The notes below the pieces were generated by a model, which saw only the letters and a program-made list of their open reading frames with translations, did no database searches and had not been told where the DNA came from. The translations under genes were made by a program, and so were the position numbers. A stretch of DNA of 64,000 bases, from contig NZ_JABCSC020000001.1 of NCBI RefSeq assembly GCF_012972705.2, positions 248,001 through 312,000 of the forward strand, given 5' to 3'. Below, piece by piece: positions 1-8,200 of the stretch; within the stretch, counting starts at the first letter, position 1; each line of letters opens with the position of its first letter. Origin of the DNA: Uliginosibacterium aquaticum. GTDB taxonomy: Bacteria > Pseudomonadota > Gammaproteobacteria > Burkholderiales > Rhodocyclaceae.

Positions 1-318
1 CGGTCCGCCAATCACGAAGGCCACATCGTCGCCCATGCCCATCCATTTCTGCAGGCGTTCGGCGAGCTGGCGGGTACTGATGTCGTCGCCGCGTTCATCC
101 AGCACCACCAGCCGGCGCCGTGCAGGCAGGGCAGCGCGCAGGCGCTCAGCTTCTGCCGCCATCATGGCCGCCGGGGTTTTTCCGGTGGTACGGGGCTCGG
201 CTTTGACTTCGAGCAGCTCGAGCGGACAGTCGCGCGGCAGGCGCTTGGCGAATTCTGCGTATCCGGTTTCGACCCAGGCCGGCATCTTGGTGCCGACTGC
301 GGCGATGACCAGTTTCAT
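1..318 (-). CDS. rlmH: RlmH, 23S rRNA pseudouridine-1915 N3-methyltransferase (3' end missing)
   Basis: Reads from an ATG at 318 leftwards off the window, 106 codons of the roughly 155 usual for the family. The N-terminus [20 protein letters not shown] and the later VVLDERGD and FVIGGP stretches are typical of RlmH, a SPOUT-class SAM-dependent enzyme that methylates pseudouridine 1915 in helix 69 of 23S rRNA. It is the last visible gene of a leftward nadD-rsfS-rlmH block, with 10 bases separating it from rsfS. The C-terminal knotted SAM site lies outside the window. Confidence 0.93.
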   Translation of the reverse strand, partial: MKLVIAAVGTKMPAWVETGYAEFAKRLPRDCPLELLEVKAEPRTTGKTPAAMMAAEAERLRAALPARRRLVVLDERGDDISTRQLAERLQKWMGMGDDVAFVIGGP

Positions 319-328
319 GGCTGGATGA

Positions 329-703
329 TTACTCGCGTGCCGCCGCCTCGTTGGCTGCGATCAGCTTGCCACGACGAGCCGGGGTGGTGGACCATAACTC
401 TTCGAGGTTGTAGTACTCGCGTACGGCTGGTTGCATGAGATGAACGACGATGTCGCCCAAATCGACCAGCACCCACTCGCCGCTTTCCTCACCTTCGGTG
501 CTCAGTACTTCACCGCCGGCCTCTTTGACCTTTTCCTGCACATTGTTGGCCAATGCCCGGGTCTGGCGGTTGGAGCTGCCACTGGCGATGATCACCCGAT
601 CGAACAGCGAGGTGAGTTTGGTGACGTTGATGACTTCAATATCTTGCGCCTTGATGTCTTCGAGAGCATCAACGACGATTTTCTGCAGCTTGCGGAGTTC
701 CAT
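329..703 (-). CDS. rsfS: Ribosome silencing factor RsfS
   Basis: A 124-aa protein of the RsfS/Iojap family. It begins [20 protein letters not shown] and contains the family core: the [18 protein letters not shown] region, the [15 protein letters not shown] stretch and VVHLMQ. RsfS binds ribosomal protein L14 and blocks subunit joining when nutrients are scarce. Length is normal (about 105-130 aa). It sits 12 bases after nadD and 10 bases before rlmH on the same strand, the standard proteobacterial order, so it is most likely co-transcribed with both. Confidence 0.95.
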   Translation of the reverse strand: MELRKLQKIVVDALEDIKAQDIEVINVTKLTSLFDRVIIASGSSNRQTRALANNVQEKVKEAGGEVLSTEGEESGEWVLVDLGDIVVHLMQPAVREYYNLEELWSTTPARRGKLIAANEAAARE

Positions 704-715
704 GTAGCGGGTGCG

Positions 716-1372
716 TCAGGTCTGGTAGAGATGATGGTCCTGAATATAGTCCAGAACCGCGTCGGGCAGCAAAAAGCGCGGGCTGCCGTGGTGGGTGAGG
801 GTGGCGCGAATGGCGGTGGCCGAAATGGCTAGCGGAGTCATCGCGAAACTGGCGATGCGGCCGGCTGGTGTTGCGGCCAGCAGGCCGGGGCGGGCCGCGT
901 TGCGGCTTTGCAGCTCGGTTGCGAGGCTGTCGCCAAGGGTCTGCTCGGCGAGGGTATAGCCAGGGCGGGTCGCGACACCGATATGGGCGAGGCTGAACAG
1001 ATCCTGCCAGCGGTGCCAGCTGGCAAGGCTACGAAAGGCGTCCATGCCCAGCAGCAGTACCAGCGGCTGGTCCGGACCGAGCTCGGCGCGCAGGCGCTCC
1101 AGTGTCGGCACGGTGTAGCTGGGGGCATCGGCGAGTACTTCGGCCGGATCGACTTCCAGATGGGGGCAATCCTCTACCGCCAGACGAGTCATGGCCAGAC
1201 GCATTTCGGCTGGCGTGGCGGGTTGCTCGCGATGTGGCGGGCGGCCTGCGGGAATCAGGCGCACCCGGGCGAGGCCGAGTGCCTCACGGGCTTCCTCGGC
1301 CATGCGCAGGTGACCATAGTGGATCGGATCGAAAGTGCCGCCGAGAATACCCAGCGGCGGGCTGACGCTCAT
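716..1372 (-). CDS. nadD: NadD, nicotinate-nucleotide adenylyltransferase
   Basis: 218 aa. Makes deamido-NAD from nicotinate mononucleotide and ATP in the cytoplasm, a step of NAD biosynthesis. The nucleotidyltransferase motif GGTFDPIHYGHL lies at residues 11-22, with the HxGH signature at 18-21, and the C-terminal ISATAIR motif matches the family ISSTxxR. The open frame continues far upstream, but the ATG at 1372 gives a normal length and overlaps the stop of the preceding membrane-protein gene by four bases (ATGA), which indicates translational coupling. The upstream extension has no NadD similarity. Confidence 0.95.
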   Translation of the reverse strand: MSVSPPLGILGGTFDPIHYGHLRMAEEAREALGLARVRLIPAGRPPHREQPATPAEMRLAMTRLAVEDCPHLEVDPAEVLADAPSYTVPTLERLRAELGPDQPLVLLLGMDAFRSLASWHRWQDLFSLAHIGVATRPGYTLAEQTLGDSLATELQSRNAARPGLLAATPAGRIASFAMTPLAISATAIRATLTHHGSPRFLLPDAVLDYIQDHHLYQT

Positions 1373-2118
1373 GCCTGCAGGGCCTCGCCGAAGATGTCGC
1401 AGGCGGCGGCATGGAAGCTGGCGTAGAAGACCGGCATCATGATCAGCAGGGCTGGCGGAGCAAGAAGGCTCAGCAAGGCCGGCGCAAGGCTGACCAGCAT
1501 GGCTGGCAGCGCCACGCAGATCACCGCCCAGGCCGCGAAAAAGACGCAGATCGCGCCCAGATTGCGCCAACAGGCTACCGCGCTGAAGAACACCGCCTTC
1601 ATGGGCTTCACCTCGGCCAGGGCGATCAGGACCGGCGAGAACCAGAACAGCATTTCCAGTGGCAGACCGAGGACGAGGCCCCACAACATGAAGGGCTGCA
1701 GCTCGGGCGTAATGCTGGCGCTCTGGCCATCTTCGGCCACTTGCAGCAGCGGGGCCGAGCCGTCGACTCCCGCAAGCAGGCCGGCTAGCCACATCACCAG
1801 CAATTGTCCGGCGATACGCAGCAGGCCCAGCACCACCTGCTCCGGCAGATGCAGGCGGAAACCGCGGAACAGCATGCCGGGCTGGGCTGGCTGGCCAGCG
1901 CGGACGGCGCCGCACAGCAGGAACATGCCAACGCCCAGCGGCAGCAGCACGAAGGAGGCCAGGAATTGCCCCAGTAGCGGGATGATGAGCGCCACAAAGA
2001 GTGTCATCAGCAGGGTGATGCTGGCCGCGATGAGCATCAGCGGCGCGCGGCGCCACACTGCAAACCCGGTCTTCAGCCATTGCCAGCCCTGGGCGGGCGG
2101 AAAGCTTCTGGCCTGCAT
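1369..2118 (-). CDS. BPSS1780-like integral membrane protein (second copy)
   Basis: 249 aa, starting MQARSFPPAQGWQWLKTGFA. The ARGWQWL-type start followed by several long hydrophobic segments is what I recognise as the BPSS1780 family, known from betaproteobacteria and without an assigned function. About six membrane segments are visible between residues 25 and 240. It overlaps nadD by four bases and overlaps the preceding gene by one base (TGATG), so three genes are tightly coupled. It is probably a distant paralogue of the upstream neighbour, which has the same layout. No catalytic motif is seen. Confidence 0.75.
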   Translation of the reverse strand: MQARSFPPAQGWQWLKTGFAVWRRAPLMLIAASITLLMTLFVALIIPLLGQFLASFVLLPLGVGMFLLCGAVRAGQPAQPGMLFRGFRLHLPEQVVLGLLRIAGQLLVMWLAGLLAGVDGSAPLLQVAEDGQSASITPELQPFMLWGLVLGLPLEMLFWFSPVLIALAEVKPMKAVFFSAVACWRNLGAICVFFAAWAVICVALPAMLVSLAPALLSLLAPPALLIMMPVFYASFHAAACDIFGEALQA

Positions 2119-2993
2119 CAGGTGTTGGCTCCGTTCGGCAGCGGCGGCTCGGGATCCGGTTCAAAGAGTTCGGTATGCGCCGCCTGGACGGCTCCGACGA
2201 CGACCGGGATATAGATCAGGATGCCCAGCCCGGCCGGTAGCAAGGCCAGGATGAAGAGCAGGTAGAACATGATCGCGAGCATGAACATCGCGCCGGGATT
2301 GCGCAGGCTGGCCTTGAGGGAGAGGCGCATGGCGTCAAAGGAGGCGATGTTGTCCTTCATGATCAGGGCCGGGGCCAGCAGCAGAGCCAGCAGCATCATG
2401 CCCCACAACAGCAGGAATGCACCGAGGGCCACGCCCAGATCGGCCAGTACCCCCATGGCGCTGGCGGCCAGGCTGTTGACCGTGGCGCCCAGCGAAATCC
2501 CCAGCAGGCTCACCAGCAGGCCGCCACTCAGGGCCAGGTAGGCGAGCAGGTGCAGCAGCACCAGTGGGATCGCGTAGAACAGGCCGACCAGGGTCAGGTT
2601 GCCAGCATGACGGCGAAACCCCGAGAACAAGGTCACAAAGCCTGTGTGGGCGGTGTTGGGTTCAATTTCAATCCACTGCCCATTTTCCATTCGTTCTAAG
2701 GGTGAGCGATCTGGGTGTAGTTGCTTGTCGGCAGCTTCAAGCATGCCGCCCATCAGCAGGGCCAGCAGCAAGGGCGGCAGGATCGGGCCGATCAGCGGGA
2801 TGGGCACCAGCAAGGTGGACACGGCCAGCAGCGCGAAGGCGCCGAGGGCCATCAGGATCCAGTCTGCCGGATGGGCTGCAAACAGGCGCCAGCCGGCGGC
2901 CAGCCAGGAAAAACAGCGCAGGGGGCTGACGCGACGGGCCTGCGGCAGGTGGGCAAGGCCGTGGTGGCGAAGCGATGATGCGGTCTGGTTCAT
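2118..2993 (-). CDS. BPSS1780-like integral membrane protein (first copy)
   Basis: 291 aa, first gene of the leftward nadD operon. A cytoplasmic-looking N-terminus of about 28 residues is followed by VSPLRCFSWLAAGWRLFAAH and then hydrophobic segments separated by short loops; the second half (DNIASFDAMRLSLKASLRNP, then hydrophobic to the end) resembles the BPSS1780/DUF975-like membrane fold. The gene overlaps the next one by a single base. Function is unknown. Its position upstream of nadD suggests shared transcription only, not a role in NAD synthesis. No clear promoter was identified in 2994-3100. Confidence 0.7.
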   Translation of the reverse strand: MNQTASSLRHHGLAHLPQARRVSPLRCFSWLAAGWRLFAAHPADWILMALGAFALLAVSTLLVPIPLIGPILPPLLLALLMGGMLEAADKQLHPDRSPLERMENGQWIEIEPNTAHTGFVTLFSGFRRHAGNLTLVGLFYAIPLVLLHLLAYLALSGGLLVSLLGISLGATVNSLAASAMGVLADLGVALGAFLLLWGMMLLALLLAPALIMKDNIASFDAMRLSLKASLRNPGAMFMLAIMFYLLFILALLPAGLGILIYIPVVVGAVQAAHTELFEPDPEPPLPNGANT

Positions 2994-3141
2994 TGAGCTG
3001 CGAGGGGAGGGTAAACAGGGCCGGGCGCAGGGCGCGCGGGCGAATCAGAGGCTAGCACAGATCGCAGCCGGGCCGCAGTGGTGGGTGGTATTCGGTCACA
3101 AGCGTGACATATTCCACAGTTCAGCAGTCTGTTGGCATGCC

Positions 3142-3147
3142 TATAAT
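3142..3147 (+). promoter_or_regulatory. -10 box of the TonB receptor gene; transcript may be leaderless
   Basis: A consensus TATAAT lies only 7 bases before the chosen ATG at 3155, so transcription is expected to start at or within a base or two of the start codon. The -35 region is poor: TTCAGC at 3120-3125 with a 16-base spacer is the best candidate. No Shine-Dalgarno sequence precedes 3155, which fits a leaderless message. Confidence 0.55.
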
Positions 3148-3154
3148 CCGCCGC

Positions 3155-5164
3155 ATGCGTGTGACTACCCTGTTCATCCTGACCCTTCCGGCCTGGCTGC
3201 ATCCCGGCCTTAGTGCGGCGAGCGAAGCTCCTTACTTTGAAGAGCTGCCGACGGTGCTGACGGCTTCGCGCCTGCCCCAGCCGCTCAATGAAGCGCCGGG
3301 GGCGGTGACCGTGCTGGATCGCGAGTTCATCAAGGCGACCGGCTATCGTGATATCGGCCGCCTGTTCCGCCTCGTGCCGGGCATGCAGGTGGGGCAGGAG
3401 CGTGCCACCACGCAGTGGGTGACCTATCACGGCTTGTCCTCCACCTATCCCTCGGAGATGCAGGTGTTGATCGATGGCCGCTCGGTGTATTCGCCGGCCG
3501 CCTTTGGCGGGGTGGATTGGAGCACCCTGCCGATCACCATTGATGACATCGAGCGCATCGAGGTGGTGCGTGGCTCCAACCCGGTTACGTATGGCGCCAA
3601 TGCCTTCCTCGGTGTGATCAATATCATCACGCGTCACAGCGATGAGGCGCCGGGCGGGCATGTTGCCATCAATGGCGGATATCCCGGCCTGCTCGATATT
3701 GCTGCCGGAGGCAACGGCAAGCTGGGTGACATGAGCTTGCGTGTGAATGCCCAGCGCCAGCGCGACAGTGGTTTTGCCAATCTGAATGACAGCCGTGAGG
3801 TGAATATCCTCAGCCTGCGTGGCGACTACCGGATCAGTGCCGTCGACGAAGTCAGCGTGCGTCTGGCGGGCAGCGATGCCGACAAGGGGGCCGGCTATCC
3901 GGACTCGGTCAACAGCAACAATGCGCTGCGCGACATCCGCAGCCAGAGCTACACCTTCCATACCGAGTGGAGTCATGCGCCGAAAGCGGGCGAGGAGTTG
4001 CTGCTGCACTACTACCGCAATCAGGAACGGATAGCCGAGCGCTGGAACGCACGCGGAGCCGATTCGCCGTATTTTCCGGGAGGCCCGGTGGTGCCAGTGG
4101 ATCTCGACCGGCGCGCGGTGCGTGATCACGTTGAATTGCAACAGCGCCTCTCACCGACGGGCAATACCCAGACCGTGTGGGGCCTTGAAGTGCGCCGCGA
4201 TGAAGTGGATGCGCACTATCTGTATGCCGGCGATGAGTCGATTGTGACCCAGATGGGGCGTCTCTTCGGCAATGCCGAATGGAAATTCCGGCCGGGCTGG
4301 CAGCTCACGGGCGGCGCAGCCCTGGAGCAGTACGAGCATGAGCCGGCGCATGTAGCGCCGCGACTGTTCCTGAACTGGCAGGCCAGTGCCAGCGACACCC
4401 TGCGCGCCGGTGCCGCGCGGGCCTGGACCCAGCGTCCGACCTTCGAAACCTCGGGCGATGTACGAGCGACCGAGCAGAACACCGGGCTGCTGATCCAGCA
4501 TCCCTATGTGCCGAATCCCGATCTCCGGCAGGCCCAGGTGGATAGCGTGGAACTTGGCTATCTGGGCCGGTTCAAGCCTATGGCATCCTCACTTGACGTG
4601 CGCCTGTACCGTGAGCGGGTGCGTGGTTTCATCTACCGTCAGGCAGCCGTGTCGCCGCTATCGCCGGTTCTGAACACCTACACGGATTCCGCGCAGTATG
4701 TGAATGCGGCGAATCCGGTCACCCTCACCGGCATCGAATACCAGTTCAAGTTCAGCCCCTGGCGTGAGGGCAACTGGATCTTCAATCACAGCATGGTGAG
4801 GATGGACTCGGACGAGGCCCTGCAGCACCGCGTCTCTCCTTACACCGTCAGTCTTTCCTGGCAGCAAGGCTGGGGTGCAGGCTGGAGCTCGATGATCTCG
4901 GCTTTTCGCATGGGCCCGCTGGCGGGTGGGGACGGCATGGTGCCGATCTACAGCTATGTCGCCAAGGCCTATAACACCTTCGATGCGCGCATCGCTTATG
5001 CCACCCGGATTGGCGGGCGCAAGTACGAGTTTTCGCTGAATGCGATCAATATCGGCGAGCGCCATCAGGAGGTGGCCGACCGTTCGCAGCAAAGCTTGCA
5101 GGGCCAATGCCCGGCCAACCGGGTATCGGCCGTGGGCTACCTGGGGCTGGCCGTCGAACTCTAA
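3155..5164 (+). CDS. TonB-dependent outer-membrane receptor, substrate unknown
   Basis: 669 aa. A signal peptide (MRVTTLFILTLPAWLHPGLS, cleavage near residue 22) is followed by a TonB-box-like stretch (LPTVLTASR), a plug domain to about residue 165 (VLIDGRSVYSPAAFGG, then IERIEVVRGSNPVTYGANAF) and a 22-strand-type beta barrel. The plug is of the BtuB/CirA kind. It would import a chelate or vitamin across the outer membrane using the TonB-ExbB-ExbD complex encoded at 44958-46834. No Fur-like site is seen upstream, unlike the two other receptors in this window, so iron control is not supported. The start at 3155 is preferred to an upstream in-frame GTG/ATG because it gives a clean signal peptide and follows the -10 box. 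Confidence 0.85.
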   Translation: MRVTTLFILTLPAWLHPGLSAASEAPYFEELPTVLTASRLPQPLNEAPGAVTVLDREFIKATGYRDIGRLFRLVPGMQVGQERATTQWVTYHGLSSTYPSEMQVLIDGRSVYSPAAFGGVDWSTLPITIDDIERIEVVRGSNPVTYGANAFLGVINIITRHSDEAPGGHVAINGGYPGLLDIAAGGNGKLGDMSLRVNAQRQRDSGFANLNDSREVNILSLRGDYRISAVDEVSVRLAGSDADKGAGYPDSVNSNNALRDIRSQSYTFHTEWSHAPKAGEELLLHYYRNQERIAERWNARGADSPYFPGGPVVPVDLDRRAVRDHVELQQRLSPTGNTQTVWGLEVRRDEVDAHYLYAGDESIVTQMGRLFGNAEWKFRPGWQLTGGAALEQYEHEPAHVAPRLFLNWQASASDTLRAGAARAWTQRPTFETSGDVRATEQNTGLLIQHPYVPNPDLRQAQVDSVELGYLGRFKPMASSLDVRLYRERVRGFIYRQAAVSPLSPVLNTYTDSAQYVNAANPVTLTGIEYQFKFSPWREGNWIFNHSMVRMDSDEALQHRVSPYTVSLSWQQGWGAGWSSMISAFRMGPLAGGDGMVPIYSYVAKAYNTFDARIAYATRIGGRKYEFSLNAINIGERHQEVADRSQQSLQGQCPANRVSAVGYLGLAVEL

Positions 5165-5175
5165 CCCCACCCCGC

Positions 5176-5226
5176 GGGAGTGAGGCCCACGTCGCGAAGT
5201 CTCGCTGCGCGACGTGGATTACTCCC
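5176..5226. terminator. Long hairpin between convergent genes, probable bidirectional terminator
   Basis: A compound inverted repeat fills the gap between the receptor stop and the uvrA stop: outer arms GGGAGT (5176-5181) and ACTCCC (5221-5226), inner arms CCACGTCGCG (5187-5196) and CGCGACGTGG (5208-5217), all perfect. No long T tract follows on the plus strand. It may terminate both convergent transcripts or protect their 3' ends. Confidence 0.55.
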
Positions 5227-5230
5227 AGGC

Positions 5231-8200
5231 TTAGTTTTCCTGCTGTGTGCGCTTGAGAAAGTCTCTTAACGCCTTGCCGGTGTGGCTATTCGCCTGCAGT
5301 ACCCCCTGCAGCGGGCCTTCATACACCACGCGGCCGCCCTCGTCGCCACCTTCTGGCCCCATGTCGATCAGCCAGTCTGCTTCGGCCATCACGTCCAGAT
5401 CGTGCTCGATGACCAGTGCGGTATTGCCGGCTTCAACGAGGCGATGCAGCACGGTGATCAGCTTGGCGACGTCAGCCATATGCAGGCCGACGGTGGGTTC
5501 GTCCAGCACGTAGAGCGTGTGCGGGCTCTTGAACTTTGAAGCGCGCGCGGCCGGGTCCGTCTTCACTTTCGCCAGTTCGGTGACGAGCTTGATGCGCTGC
5601 GCTTCGCCACCCGAGAGCGTTGGCGAGGCTTGGCCCAGCGTGAGGTAGCCGAGGCCCACATCCTGCAGCAGCCTGAGCGGATGCGACACCTTGGGATGCG
5701 CGGCGAAGAACTCGACGGCCTCGTCGACTTCCATCGCCAGCACCTGCGCGATGCTCTTCTCGCGCCACAGGGCGGTGAGGGTGTCGGCGTTGAAACGCGC
5801 GCCATCGCAGACTTCGCAATGCACTTTCACGTCCGGCAGGAAGCTCATCGCCACGGTCTGCACGCCCGCGCCTTCGCAGCTCGGGCAGCGCCCGTCGCCG
5901 GTGTTGAAGGAGAAGCGTGCGGCTTGCCAGCCACGCAGCTTGGCGGTTTCGGTGTTGGCGAAGAGCTTGCGGATTTCATCCCAGAAGCCGACGTAGGTTG
6001 CAGGACAACTGCGCGGCGTCTTGCCGATCGGCGTCTGGTCGACTTCGAGCACGCGGCCCACTGGCTGCCAGCCGGTGATGGAGGTGCAGCCCTGTATGCC
6101 ACTGGCAAGCTTCTCGGTGCGCGGCATCGGCTTGGCGGATTTGCGCCCGGCCGGTTTGGCCTTCTCGTCTTCGTCGCCGCCGATCAGACGCTTCAGGTTG
6201 GCGTGCAGCACATCACGCGCCAGCGTGGATTTGCCCGAGCCGGACACGCCGGTGACCACTGTCAGCCGGTTCAACGGCACGCGCACTTTTACATCCTGCA
6301 GGTTGTGCAGCGTGCCGCCAGTGAGCTCGATGAAGGGGTCTGCAGATCCAGGCGCAGCGCGGCTGTGCAGGGGGTGCTGCAGCGGTTCGCGCAGGCATTG
6401 GCCGGTGACCGAGTCAGGCGAGGCAATCAGCTGTGCGGCCGTGCCCTGGGCGATCAGGCGCCCGCCGCGCGTGCCGGCGCCGGGGCCGAGGTCCAGAACT
6501 TCGTCGGCGCGGCGGATGGTTTCCTCATCGTGCTCCACCACCACTACCGTGTTGCCTTTGGCGCGCAATGCTTCAAGCATGTCCAGCAGCACGCTGTTGT
6601 CACGCGGGTGGAGTCCGATCGAGGGTTCGTCGAGCACGTAACACACACCACGCAGATTGCTGCCGAGCTGGGAGGCCAGACGGATACGCTGGGCCTCGCC
6701 GCCGGAGAGCGTGGGCGCGGCGCGATCCAGCGCGAGGTAGCCGAGGCCCACGTCGTGCAGGAAGGCGAGGCGGTGCTTGAGCTCGCTGATGATGTCGCGG
6801 CCGATGCCGGCTTCGCGGCCTTCAAGCTGCAGACCATTCACCCATTCGCCCAGCGCGTTCACCGAACGCTTGCTATAGCCGGTGATTGATACGTCGCGAT
6901 AGCGCACCGCGCGCGCCACCGGGTTGAGGCGCTCGCCGTGGCAGCTGCGGCATTCGACTTCCGCGCCGTCCTCGTCATCGAGCCCGGCGAATTCCATTTC
7001 GGCGACGTCCACCTCCGGGTCCTTCATCCATTTCGGAATCTCCACGCCGGTGCCGCAGCAGCTCTCGCACCAGCCGTGCTTGGAGTTGTAGGAGAAGAGG
7101 CGCGGATCCAGCTCCGGGAAGCTGGTGCCGCAGGAGGGACACGCGCGCAGGGTGGAGAACACAGCGTCGCTGCCGTCCGGCGTGATCACGCGGATCGTGC
7201 CCTTGCCGATGCCCAGCGCGTCGGCAAGCTTCTCGCGCAGCTCGGCCTCGTGGTTGGCATGCACATCCACATCGCATACCGGCAACTCGATGTTGTGCTC
7301 CTTGAAGCGGTCCAGCCGCGGCCAGGGCGAGACCGGCAGGAATTCGCCATCGACGCGCAGATGGGTGTAGCCCTTGTTCTTGGCCCAGCGTGCCAGCTCG
7401 GTGTACAGGCCTTTGCGATTGACCACCAGCGGGGCGAGCAGGCCGATCTTCTGACCGCGATAGTCGCGCAGCAGGCGTGCCGCGATGGCGTCCTGACTCT
7501 GCGGCTCGATCGCGCAGTTGCAGTCCGGACAATGCTGGGTGCCGAGCTTCACGAAGAGCAGGCGCAGGAAGTGATGCACTTCGGTGAGTGTGCCGACGGT
7601 GCTCTTGCGCCCGCCGCGGCTGGTGCGCTGTTCGATGGCCACGGTGGGCGGAATGCCGTGAATTGCATCCACATCCGGCTTGCTCGCCGGCTGCACGAAC
7701 TGGCGCGCGTAGGCGTTCAGCGATTCGAGATAGCGGCGCTGGCCTTCGGCAAACAATATGTCAAAAGCAAGCGTGGATTTGCCCGAGCCGGACACGCCGG
7801 TGACCACGGTGAACTTGTTGTGCTGGATCGCCAGTGAGACGTTCTTGAGGTTGTGCTCGCGGGCGTGGGTGATCTGGATGGTGTCGGGCGCCTGCACCGC
7901 CAGGTAGCGCACGCGTGGCTCGGCAGCCTTGAGCGGCGCCGCATCGAGCCGGTATTCCGCCAGCGCGCGGCCGGTATGCGAGCGCGGCTCGGCGATCAGG
8001 TCTTCAATCGTACCGGCGACGAGGATTTCGCCGCCGGCGTCGCCACCTTCCGGACCGAGGTCGATCAGCCAGTCGGATACGCGCATGACATCCAGATTGT
8101 GCTCGACGACCAGCACGGTATTGCCGGCATCGACCAGCGCACGCAAGGCACGCAGCAGCTTCTCGATGTCGCCGAAGTGCAGGCCTGTGGTGGGTTCGTC

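Noticed and set aside
5630-6889. Long plus-strand frames across uvrA (also 8267-9334 and 9836-11017)
   Set aside because: Antisense shadows of the double-length UvrA; no recognisable protein.
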